Shown: positions 1-8,724 of the stretch, piece after piece | How positions within the stretch are numbered: the first letter of the stretch is position 1 | Layout of the letters: each line of letters starts with the position of its first letter | Assembly: GCA_009782785.1 (NCBI GenBank) | Contig: WRIJ01000001.1 | Location: forward strand, 1-64,000 | Source: Propionibacteriaceae bacterium | GTDB taxonomy: Bacteria > Actinomycetota > Actinomycetes > Propionibacteriales > Propionibacteriaceae | Direction: 5' to 3' | Length of the DNA: 64,000 nucleotides | Translations under genes and position numbers: made by a program | The notes under the pieces: generated by a model | Seen by the model: the letters and a program-made list of their open reading frames with translations, nothing else | What the model was told of the DNA's origin: nothing | Database searches by the model: none

Positions 1-415
1 CAAACCGATCAAAACCAACATAATGTTTAGACAACACAACCCGCTGATAAGACATAACACCAACACCTCCATGCGACAAAGTGTTGCAACCACCACTAGA
101 CCACAAGGTATCCAGAATCCACACTGGCCACCAGTGGGAGTCTGCCGAATTCACTCACCACCACCAGACTCCACATCGGAGAACTCACTGGCCTGGATTC
201 CTGCCAAGTCGGGCTGGTGCCCTCCGCGGAATGACCGGGAAAAGGGTGTCGCAACGCAACGTCTGTGCATGGTCACTGCAAGACAGTTGCGGCCCATGAA
301 GGAAACAACTACCTAGTCACACTATGAGATGGCAGCATGTTTGGTGGGCCAGTGTGATAGATTTTGGGAAGATTTTGGTCCATCACCATCACGGCCATTC
401 ATTAAAGGAGTATCC

Positions 416-1006
416 ATGACGAATTACAGTCCCCCCCCCGTTAGCCCGCAACCAGGTGGCTACCCCCCACAGGGTGCCTACCCGCAACCAGGTGGCTACC
501 CGCAACCAGGTGTTGCTCCTGGTTATGCCCCCGGTTACGGAGCCATGCCAATGAGTCGACCCAGAAACACATTCCTCTTCGTTGTCTCTATTGTTCTCTG
601 CGTTTTTGCAGCCATATCTGTTATTGGTGTGATTTTTGAATTCATCGTAGTAGCAGAACTAGCGGACTGGATCGGCCCTCTCGCTTGGATATTAGTCTTC
701 TTGGATTTGCTCATAGTAGGCTTCGTCATTTTTGCTTCTATTGTGGGTATCAAAGACTCGGCTAATCCGAACAAGGCGAAATTCCTGATGATCATTGGCA
801 TTATCTATGCCAGCATCGCGTTGGTGACTTTTATCCTGAAGATTGTTGGCGGGCAAAATGTCGGTCTCGCGATCGTAGGTCTGATATTGCCCATTTTGTA
901 CGTCGTCGCTGCCATCATGCACAAAAACTTCTTTGGCCCCCGCATTGGAGTGCCACAACCTGGAATGGTACAGCCAGGGATGCCTGGCCAATACCCCGGT
1001 ATGTGA
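416..1006 (+). CDS. Pro/Gly/Tyr-rich N-terminus multi-pass membrane protein (DUF4064/DUF4190-like)
   Basis: ORF 329..1006; internal ATG at 416 follows 'aaaggag'. N-terminal PQPGGYP repeats followed by several hydrophobic TM segments. Confidence 0.75.
   Translation: MTNYSPPPVSPQPGGYPPQGAYPQPGGYPQPGVAPGYAPGYGAMPMSRPRNTFLFVVSIVLCVFAAISVIGVIFEFIVVAELADWIGPLAWILVFLDLLIVGFVIFASIVGIKDSANPNKAKFLMIIGIIYASIALVTFILKIVGGQNVGLAIVGLILPILYVVAAIMHKNFFGPRIGVPQPGMVQPGMPGQYPGM
431..439 (+). repeat. Poly-C(9) homopolymer tract in codons 6-8 of the 416..1006 CDS
   Basis: Directly read: 'cagtcccccccccgttag'. Confidence 0.9.
447..513 (+). repeat. Short tandem repeats encoding PQPGGYP/PQGAYP units
   Basis: 'cgcaaccaggtggctaccc' occurs twice, followed by a third partial 'cgcaaccaggtg'. 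Confidence 0.75.
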
Positions 1007-1080
1007 GATATTCTTCTCTGAGTAGTGGTTTGTGTTGAGGCAATGCGTCTTCCCCATAGCAGTGCCTTCACAGCCACTGA

Positions 1081-1114
1081 CAGGGCGCACCTAGCTCTTG
1101 CTGGGTGCGCTCTG
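1081..1114 (+). terminator. Hairpin downstream of the 416..1006 CDS
   Basis: cagggcgcacctagc-tctt-gctgggtgcgctctg: 15-bp stem with two G-U wobbles; no clear U-tract. Confidence 0.5.
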
Positions 1115-1310
1115 TACTATGGCGGACGATAAGCGAAGGTTACAGATAGGTCACGATTGGGTGATAATGATTGCTCAGTGCACTGCGGGGTTCTAGCCTT
1201 GTTCTATGCCTGCCAGTTGTCCGCACAAGGCTCAAAAGCCACTGACACCACTGTTGTCATGCAAGGTCGACTTGAGGCACTTTATCCCTTCGAACAAAGG
1301 AATGTGACTT

Positions 1311-2564
1311 ATGCGTCATGGCAAGATCATCGCCGCGCTGTCTGCAGCGGCACTCGCCCTCACCAGCTTAACTGGGTGTGGCAGTAAAGAACCAGACTTA
1401 GAAATCTTTTCATGGTGGGTAGCAGGCTCTGAAGCCAATGGACTCGCCGCTCTCCAAGATGTCCTAGCTGAGAAATACCCAGACATCACCTTCGTCAATA
1501 ATGGCGCCTCCTGTGGTGGCGGTTCTTGTAAGGATGTTCTCCAGACCCGTATGGCCGGTGGAAATCCTCCGGATTCATTCCAGGTTCACGCTGGTGCTGA
1601 GGCACAGGATTACATCACTGCTGGCCAGCTTGAAGACGTCTCTTATCTCTATGAAGAATTTGGCCTCAACGATGTCTTCCCTAAGGATTTGGTGGACATG
1701 CTCACCCAAGACGGGAAGATCTACACGATTCCTTCCAACGTCCACCGTTCCAATGTGATCTGGGCTTCTGTTGCTTCCCTGGAAGCTGCTGGCCTCAACA
1801 CTGAAAGCGCTTACTACGAATCTATTGATGCTTTCATTCAAGCCCTCGACAAAGCAGTTGCTGCAGGCATCGAGAAGCCACTTGCGGTCGGCACAACCTG
1901 GTGTCAGGTCCATTTGCTGGAGACCGTGCTCATGGCTGATCTTGACCAAGCAACCTACAATGGCCTCTTTGATGGCACCACCGATTGGGCTGGGCCTGAA
2001 GTCAAGGTCGCCCTGGATCACTTTGCCAAACTGATGACCTACACCAATGTTGATCGCGACGCCATGGACTGGGAACCAGCAATGGACAAGATCTTTGAAG
2101 GCACTGCTGTCTTCACCATCATGGGTGACTGGGTTCCTGGTGCTCTGGGTGAAAAAGTGGAAGGGACCGACTATCTGTGGGCACCCTCTCCAGGCACACA
2201 AGGCACCTATGGTTTCTTGGCTGATTCCTTCGGTTTGACTGTTGGCGGGCCAAATCCTGATGGCGGAAAAGCGTGGCTTGATGTTATTTCATCGCGTGAA
2301 GGCCAGATTGCTTTCAACAAGGTCAAGGGTTCCATCCCTGCTCGTACTGACATTGATCTCACTGAATTCCCGGCCTATCAGCAAGCCGCTGCACAATCTT
2401 TCTCGAATGACAAGATTGTCGGCTCGATTCAGCATGGCGCCATGGCCACTATTCAGCAGGGTGACGATACCGGTCTTGCTGTGTCAAAATTCACTGGAGG
2501 AGCAATGGATGACGCTGCTATGGCAGCCCTTCAAGCTGATCTAGTGAAGGCATATTCTTCGTAA
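1311..2564 (+). CDS. ABC transporter sugar-binding lipoprotein (CUT1 family, glucose/mannose-binding-like)
   Basis: Signal peptide with lipobox LTGC; ABC_solute-binding family 1 pattern, 'IPSNVHRSNVIW' segment. Confidence 0.85.
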   Translation: MRHGKIIAALSAAALALTSLTGCGSKEPDLEIFSWWVAGSEANGLAALQDVLAEKYPDITFVNNGASCGGGSCKDVLQTRMAGGNPPDSFQVHAGAEAQDYITAGQLEDVSYLYEEFGLNDVFPKDLVDMLTQDGKIYTIPSNVHRSNVIWASVASLEAAGLNTESAYYESIDAFIQALDKAVAAGIEKPLAVGTTWCQVHLLETVLMADLDQATYNGLFDGTTDWAGPEVKVALDHFAKLMTYTNVDRDAMDWEPAMDKIFEGTAVFTIMGDWVPGALGEKVEGTDYLWAPSPGTQGTYGFLADSFGLTVGGPNPDGGKAWLDVISSREGQIAFNKVKGSIPARTDIDLTEFPAYQQAAAQSFSNDKIVGSIQHGAMATIQQGDDTGLAVSKFTGGAMDDAAMAALQADLVKAYSS

Positions 2565-2590
2565 TCTCCCCTATTCATCATGTTTATCAC

Positions 2591-2627
2591 AACCCGCGAA
2601 GCAACCTCTTGGTTGCTTCGCGGGTTT
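2591..2627 (+). terminator. Strong perfect hairpin between binding-protein gene and permease genes
   Basis: AACCCGCGAAGCAACC-TCTT-GGTTGCTTCGCGGGTT: 16-bp perfect stem followed by T. Confidence 0.8.
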
Positions 2628-2628
2628 C

Positions 2629-3603
2629 ATGCATACTAAGACCATGAGCACTCCGACCCCGGTGTATCATCGCAAACCGACCAAGTTTGTCCCTCGGTTC
2701 AAAAGGTATGCTCCGCCACTGGCACTCTTGGCTCCTTCCATCATTCTCATTGGAATATTTGTTTACTATCTTATTTTCCGCGCTGCTCACATGTCGATGA
2801 CGAACATGGAGACAGCTGAGCAAGCTGCCGGAAATGCCCCGGTTGAGTTTGTCGGTTTGGATAACTATGTCACTTTGCTCCGCGACCAGGATTTCCAGCA
2901 TTCATTGTTGAATCTGCTCCTCTACACAGTAGTGTTTATCGGCGGGACAATGGTTCTCGGATTCTTCTGGGCCTGGTTGCTGGATCGCCGATCCAAAGCT
3001 GAAGGAATCTTTCGTTCCCTCTTCTTGTTCCCCTTCGCTGTGTCGTCTATTGCTGCAGGTGTGGTCTGGAAGTGGCTACTCAACCCTATTCAAGGAGCCG
3101 ATGCGACAGGTGTCAACAGACTCTTTCAGACCATTGGATTAGGTGGGCTCCAAAATGGTTGGACAAATTCCCCCGACAATGCTGGGTCACCTGGGATAGG
3201 AATCATCGCGGTTGCTATACCAGCGATCTGGCAAATGGCAGGGTATGTCATGGCGCTCTTCCTCGCTGGGTTTCGAGGGATCTCTAACGAAATGAGAGAG
3301 GCAGCCAGAGTTGATGGCGCCACAGAATGGCAACTTTATCGCCACGTGCTCTTTCCCCAATTATCACCAGTAGCCCTCTCTGCACTGATCATCTTGGGCC
3401 ATATGTCCTTGAAGGTGTTTGATCTTGTCATGGCTTTGACAGGTCATGCGGTCTACGCCACACAGGTGCCAGCTATAACATTATATAACTTCTTCAAGAA
3501 GTCTCAGTACGGGTCGGCTTCAGCTGTTGGCATTATCTTGTTAGTCATCATTGCTATCGTCATCATCCCTTACCTGATTCACATTGCGAGGGAGGACAAA
3601 TGA
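2629..3603 (+). CDS. ABC sugar transporter permease (MalF type)
   Basis: EAA-loop 'EAARVDGATEWQLYRHVLFPQL'; six TM segments; alternative start ATG at 2644. Confidence 0.88.
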   Translation: MHTKTMSTPTPVYHRKPTKFVPRFKRYAPPLALLAPSIILIGIFVYYLIFRAAHMSMTNMETAEQAAGNAPVEFVGLDNYVTLLRDQDFQHSLLNLLLYTVVFIGGTMVLGFFWAWLLDRRSKAEGIFRSLFLFPFAVSSIAAGVVWKWLLNPIQGADATGVNRLFQTIGLGGLQNGWTNSPDNAGSPGIGIIAVAIPAIWQMAGYVMALFLAGFRGISNEMREAARVDGATEWQLYRHVLFPQLSPVALSALIILGHMSLKVFDLVMALTGHAVYATQVPAITLYNFFKKSQYGSASAVGIILLVIIAIVIIPYLIHIAREDK

Positions 3604-4514
3604 GCACGACTGTGGCCCCGTTGAACGACAAGGCTGTTGAGGCTCGCCATGTGAGGCGAGGATTCGACTGGGGAAGACTTGTGCGGTATTTCCTCCTTTT
3701 CATTGGTCTCGTCTTCGTTCTTATTCCGGTTTACGTGCTGGTCATCACGTCATTCAAAGAGGTGAGCGATGCTGGACCATCGAGAGCCTGGGCCCTGCCG
3801 GAAAAATGGTCAGTGGGTGGGTGGCAAAGAGCCTGGGGAGGTTTTGACGCCATGCCAGCGATAGGGCAGGCCCTCGGGCGTACGCTTCTGATGGTTATTC
3901 CTGCTGCCCTCATTTCAAGTTTCCTGGGATCCTTGAATGGATTCGTCCTCTCCAAGTGGCGCTTCCCCAAGGCAAACATAGTGTTTGTCCTACTCCTTTT
4001 TGGAATGTTCATTCCCTATCAGGCTGTGATTATTCCGCTCTACCAAATGGTGGCAAACATCCAAGCCACAACCTTTATTAGCCCGGGTATTCCGTCCCTC
4101 ATCATGTTGCATGTGATTTACGGAATTCCGATCACCACCCTCATCTTCAGAAACTACTACCACAATGTTCCCCAAGAGCTGATTGAAGCAGCTCGAGTAG
4201 ATGGGGCAGGAATGCTCGCAACTTATTGGCGAATTATTCTCCCCATCTCTATCCCCAGTTTTGTCGTTGTGCTCATTTGGCAGTTTACGTCTGCGTGGAA
4301 TGATTTTCTCTTTGCGATTTTCTTCGGTGGGGTTCCACAAACCCAAGCACCGGTGACTGTCTCCCTGCAATTTATCGCGACCGGTTCGATGTACGCTGAC
4401 CATGGTGCCACCATGGCAGCAGCACTTCTTGCTTCTGCTCCGACCATGCTGGTCTACATCTTGTTGGGACGCTATTTCATTGGGGGTCTCATGGCTGGAT
4501 CAGTGAAAGGCTAG
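3600..4514 (+). CDS. ABC sugar transporter permease (MalG type)
   Basis: EAA-loop 'EAARVDGAGMLATYWRIILPIS'; overlaps previous gene by 4 nt (ATGA). Confidence 0.9.
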   Translation: MSTTVAPLNDKAVEARHVRRGFDWGRLVRYFLLFIGLVFVLIPVYVLVITSFKEVSDAGPSRAWALPEKWSVGGWQRAWGGFDAMPAIGQALGRTLLMVIPAALISSFLGSLNGFVLSKWRFPKANIVFVLLLFGMFIPYQAVIIPLYQMVANIQATTFISPGIPSLIMLHVIYGIPITTLIFRNYYHNVPQELIEAARVDGAGMLATYWRIILPISIPSFVVVLIWQFTSAWNDFLFAIFFGGVPQTQAPVTVSLQFIATGSMYADHGATMAAALLASAPTMLVYILLGRYFIGGLMAGSVKG

Positions 4515-4559
4515 TAACCTATTCACACCGGGAGCGCAGACAGCCCTGAGAGGTAGTTC

Positions 4560-5519
4560 ATGAGTCATAGCAGTGGCAAAAAAGCAGTGTTGGCTGCCTT
4601 AGGTGCGAACCTGGCGATTGCCACGATGAAACTTGTTGCCTTTGCGTTGACACGAGCCTCGTCGATGCTTGCGGAAGCCATTCACTCCTTCGCGGATTGC
4701 TCCAATCAACTCCTGCTACTCATGGGAGCCAAATCTGCCCAGAAGAAACCCGATGATCTCCATCCGTTTGGATATGGCCGTGAACGATATCTCAGTGCAT
4801 TCCTGGTCTCCATCATTTTGTTCACCATGGGTGGGATATTCGCACTCTATGAGGCCTATAGGAAAGTCGCTGAGATACGTGAAGGCCACCCATCCCAGCT
4901 CCTTGAATCGTCGTGGTGGTGGGTCCCTCTGGCGGTCCTCGTCGGTGCCATGGTGGCCGAGTCTTTGAGCTTGCGTACGGCGGTGAAAGAATCACTACCG
5001 GCAAAAGGATCCTCCTCGTGGTTTCGGTTTATCCATCAAGCGAAATCTCCTGAACTGCCTGTGATCCTTCTCGAGGATGTGGCGGCCTTGTTAGGGCTTA
5101 TTTTTGCTTTGATTGGTGTGGGAATGACCCTCGTGACCGGATGGTCCGGGTGGGATGCTATCGGCACTGGGCTCATTGGTGTGCTCCTGATCGTTGTGGC
5201 TTTCATTCTCGCGGCAGAAACCCGGTCGCTCCTCATCGGGGAATCAGCATCGCCAAAGGACATCACAGCCATTGCCGAGGCACTGACCACGACACCAGGA
5301 GTCTTGCGGCTTATCCATATGAGGACGATTCATCTCGGACCAGAAGAGATCATGGTTGCCGCGAAGATTGATGTGGAAAGAAACAAAGAAACCGCTGAAG
5401 TGGCAGCCATCTTGGACCTGGCTGAGGACCGGGTGAGGTCAACCAATTCCATGGTGACCTTGATGTATCTCGAACCTGACCTCTACCGCAATCCGAATAC
5501 TGAGACACACCAAGAATGA
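4560..5519 (+). CDS. Cation diffusion facilitator (CDF) family transporter
   Basis: 'SMLAEAIHSFADCSNQ' with HxxxD metal motif, repeated TM segments, cytoplasmic C-terminal domain. Confidence 0.85.
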   Translation: MSHSSGKKAVLAALGANLAIATMKLVAFALTRASSMLAEAIHSFADCSNQLLLLMGAKSAQKKPDDLHPFGYGRERYLSAFLVSIILFTMGGIFALYEAYRKVAEIREGHPSQLLESSWWWVPLAVLVGAMVAESLSLRTAVKESLPAKGSSSWFRFIHQAKSPELPVILLEDVAALLGLIFALIGVGMTLVTGWSGWDAIGTGLIGVLLIVVAFILAAETRSLLIGESASPKDITAIAEALTTTPGVLRLIHMRTIHLGPEEIMVAAKIDVERNKETAEVAAILDLAEDRVRSTNSMVTLMYLEPDLYRNPNTETHQE

Positions 5520-5718
5520 AATGCCCCACTGTGAGCGGAAACTGAGCCGTCAAAGTCAAGTATTGGCAGATTCTTTTGAAACTTTTGAGATTTCTCGCAT
5601 CCCAATTACCCAAAACGCTATGATGTGGCATGTAATCGTCAGTCTCCCATGCAACTGATATCTCACCAGGTGCACAGGGGAGCCCCACGGTTAGTAGTCC
5701 CCAAGGAGCGGAGTTCGA

Positions 5719-6924
5719 GTGACTTATTCAATGGACGGTTGGCAAGAGCCAACTTTTAGCGAAAACCTAGAGAGGGCTGGCGTTACACGTCGAGACTTCC
5801 TCACTTATTGTGGCAGCCTGGCTGCCATTTTTGCAGCCGGTACGACCGTACTAGGTTCTGCAAGTCCAGCCTACGGCGAACCGGATGTCACAGCTGAGGA
5901 CATCGCACGTGCTTTCGACTCTGTGAAGAAACCGAATGTGATTTGGTTGCAACTCCAGGAATGCACCGGATGCATGGAGTCTGTGTTGCGCGGGGCCGGG
6001 ACAACGGTAGAAGACGTGGTGCTCAATTTGTTGAGCGTCAACTACAACGAACTCGTCATGGCAGCCACTGGCGAAGCGGCCAACCAGGCTCTCGAAGACA
6101 CAGTCAAAGAGGGCGGCCACATCCTGGTCGTCAATGGGGCAGTATCCCGCAAGGATGGTGGAGTCTGCTGCATGATCGGTGGAGAAACATCTGAGAACCT
6201 GTTGAAGAAGTCAGCAGAAGGTGCAGCAGCGATCTTGGCTGTTGGCGCCTGCTCTGTTTATGGTGGTGTCCAAGCAGCCGCACCGAACCCCACAGGAGCT
6301 GTCGGGGTCGACACGGTCCTCGGGAATCGCTCGGTGATCAACGTCTCTGGTTGCCCGCCCATCGCTGAAGTGATTTTGGCAACCATCGCGTACTTCCTCA
6401 CCCACGGTGATCCTCCAAAGACTGATTCCCAAGGGCGCCCACTGTTCGCCTATGACCAGCGCATTCACGACTCCTGTCAGCGGAGACCACACTTCGATGC
6501 CGGGCAGTTCGTTCGTACCTTCGATGATGAGGGTGCCCGTAATGGCTGGTGCCTCTATCACGTCGGTTGCAAAGGCCCGAGTACGTTCAGTGCATGCCCC
6601 ATCATTCAATGGAATATGCATACGTCGTGGCCAGTGAAGACTGGAAACCCGTGCATTGGGTGCACAGAGAAAGACTTCTTCGACAAGTTCACCCCCTTCT
6701 TCTCCCGGTTGCCTAGCGTTCCAGGTTTCGGTGTGGAAGGTACCGCCGAAAAGGTTGGACTGGGACTGGTTGCCGCAACAGCTGTAGGCATCGGCCTGCA
6801 TGCTGGTGCTACTGCCATCCGCAAGTCGGCCGCCTCGAAAAACTCCGAGGAGGAGCCTCTGGCTGCCTTCGGTGATGAATCATCCACCTCCGCCAATGCC
6901 GCTGACGCGGCACGCACATCCTGA
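5719..6924 (+). CDS. hyaA: [NiFe]-hydrogenase small subunit, Tat-exported, C-terminal TM anchor
   Basis: GTG start behind 'aaggagcgg'; Tat motif TRRDFLTY; proximal cluster ECTGCMES and GACSVYGG; C-terminal cluster motifs (HDSC, GWCLYHVGCKGP, CIGC); C-terminal hydrophobic helix. Confidence 0.93.
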   Translation: MTYSMDGWQEPTFSENLERAGVTRRDFLTYCGSLAAIFAAGTTVLGSASPAYGEPDVTAEDIARAFDSVKKPNVIWLQLQECTGCMESVLRGAGTTVEDVVLNLLSVNYNELVMAATGEAANQALEDTVKEGGHILVVNGAVSRKDGGVCCMIGGETSENLLKKSAEGAAAILAVGACSVYGGVQAAAPNPTGAVGVDTVLGNRSVINVSGCPPIAEVILATIAYFLTHGDPPKTDSQGRPLFAYDQRIHDSCQRRPHFDAGQFVRTFDDEGARNGWCLYHVGCKGPSTFSACPIIQWNMHTSWPVKTGNPCIGCTEKDFFDKFTPFFSRLPSVPGFGVEGTAEKVGLGLVAATAVGIGLHAGATAIRKSAASKNSEEEPLAAFGDESSTSANAADAARTS

Positions 6925-6936
6925 AAGGAATAAAAC

Positions 6937-8724
6937 ATGGCAGACCGCGTCGTTATTGACCCCATCACTCGCATTGAGGGGCACCTACGCATTGAGCTCG
7001 AAACTAGTGGAGGAAAGATCACTGATGCTTGGAGCTCGACAACCCAATATAGGGGTTTTGAAGAAATCCTTGTCGGACGTGACCCGAGGGATGCTTGGGC
7101 ATTCACCAACCGCATTTGCGGAGTGTGTACGGGCACCCACGCCCTGGCTTCCATCTCCGCAGTTGAGAACGCTATCGGTTCACAACCTCCTGAGCAGGCT
7201 GTTCTCATCCGCGACATGATTCTCTCAGCAACAGACATCCATGACCATGTGGTTCACTTCTATCACCTGCATGCTTTGGACTTTGTCAATGCAGCTAATG
7301 CAGCTAGTGCTGACCCACAAAAGGCCGTCGATTTTGCCAAGTCCATCGGCTCAACCTGGAGAGGCAATAATCTCACCCGCATGACTGAAGTGCGCGACAC
7401 AGTGAAGAATCTTGTTGAGTCAGGGCAGTTGTCTGTGTTCACTGGTGGATACTGGGGACATTCAGATTATCGGCTCCAGCCAGAAGCTGATCTCATGGCT
7501 GTGGCCCACTACCTGGATGCCTTGGAATTCCAGCGTTCCATGATTCGTATTGTCACCACCTTTGGTGGAAAGAATCCTCACCCCCACTTCCTCGTTGGTG
7601 GAATGGCGTGCACGATCGACCAGAATAAGTCGGAAACAGTCAACCAGGTTCAGGTCTCTCAACTCCAGGCATGGATAGCTGAGATCAACGAATTTGTGGC
7701 CACCTGTTATGTCCCGGATGCTATGGCGATTGTGGGAGTTTATAAAGACTATTTCGACATTGGTGCAGCGAACCCCAACTACTTGGCTGTGGGTCTTGCT
7801 GGGGCAACATTTAGTGGTGATCCCAATGAAGTGCCCAAGTTCCCCACGTCAAAAATGGCTGTGAAACCTGGAGTGATCTATGACGATGACTTCTCCCAAG
7901 TTCACCCCTTCGATCCCACCCTCATTGCTGAATCAGTGAACTCGACATGGCTGAGTTATGAAGGCGGGGAAAAGGCTCTCACTCCTGATAAAGGTCAAAC
8001 CAAGATGGCCTACAGCGGGCCACAACCACCGTACGAATCCAAGACAATGGCCAGCGATGACTCTGTTTTGGTTGTCAGTCGGGATAGTGATTGGGATGGC
8101 AAGTACACCTGGTGCAAGGAGCCCATGTACAACGGCAAGCGTATGCAGGTCGGACCAGTTGCCCGTGTCATCATGGCGTACGCACAAGGCCATCCTCGCA
8201 TGAAAGAAATCGTTGATGGTGCTGTGGCGAAACTCGGAATCACACTCGGACAGATGAACTCGACAGCAGGACGTGCCCTCGCTCGTGCGGCAGAGTGCTT
8301 GCTCACTGCCGAGATCCTCGCCCAAGATACCTTCCCGAAATTTGTGGAGAACCTCAAAAAGGGAAACATTGATGTCTTCGATGCCTCCAAGTGGGAGCCT
8401 AGCTCCTGGCCGAAAGAGTCCTCAGGATATGGCATGGTCGAAGTTGCCCGTGGAATGCTCTCACACTGGGTCACGGTCAAGGATCGCAAGATCGAGCGCT
8501 ATCAGTGCGTGGTTCCCACCACGTGGCTTGGTGGCGGGCGAGATGAGTCAGGACAGATGAGCCCCTTCGAACATTCGTTGGCAGGGGATAAGAATCACCC
8601 CTTGGCTGATCCGAAACAACCTCTTGAAGTGTTGAGGACGATCCACTCCTTTGATCCTTGTATGTCCTGTGCAGTCCATGTTTTGGATGTGGATGGCAAT
8701 ATTCTCCAGGTGGCCCAATCATGA
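6937..8724 (+). CDS. hyaB: [NiFe]-hydrogenase large subunit (group 1-like)
   Basis: L1 motif RICGVCTGTHALAS and C-terminal L2 motif DPCMSCAVH followed by a short removable tail (VLDVDGNILQVAQS). Confidence 0.95.
   Translation: MADRVVIDPITRIEGHLRIELETSGGKITDAWSSTTQYRGFEEILVGRDPRDAWAFTNRICGVCTGTHALASISAVENAIGSQPPEQAVLIRDMILSATDIHDHVVHFYHLHALDFVNAANAASADPQKAVDFAKSIGSTWRGNNLTRMTEVRDTVKNLVESGQLSVFTGGYWGHSDYRLQPEADLMAVAHYLDALEFQRSMIRIVTTFGGKNPHPHFLVGGMACTIDQNKSETVNQVQVSQLQAWIAEINEFVATCYVPDAMAIVGVYKDYFDIGAANPNYLAVGLAGATFSGDPNEVPKFPTSKMAVKPGVIYDDDFSQVHPFDPTLIAESVNSTWLSYEGGEKALTPDKGQTKMAYSGPQPPYESKTMASDDSVLVVSRDSDWDGKYTWCKEPMYNGKRMQVGPVARVIMAYAQGHPRMKEIVDGAVAKLGITLGQMNSTAGRALARAAECLLTAEILAQDTFPKFVENLKKGNIDVFDASKWEPSSWPKESSGYGMVEVARGMLSHWVTVKDRKIERYQCVVPTTWLGGGRDESGQMSPFEHSLAGDKNHPLADPKQPLEVLRTIHSFDPCMSCAVHVLDVDGNILQVAQS

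Noticed and set aside
23-316. Overlapping ORFs 23..316 and 81..299
   Set aside because: No SD, no recognisable domain, two competing frames; probably non-coding leader or window-edge intergenic sequence.
1575-2201. 208-aa minus-strand ORF
   Set aside because: Antisense to the sugar-binding lipoprotein, no SD or motif.
6211-7238. Minus-strand ORFs 6211..6801 and 6606..7238
   Set aside because: Antisense to hydrogenase subunit genes; long only because of codon bias.
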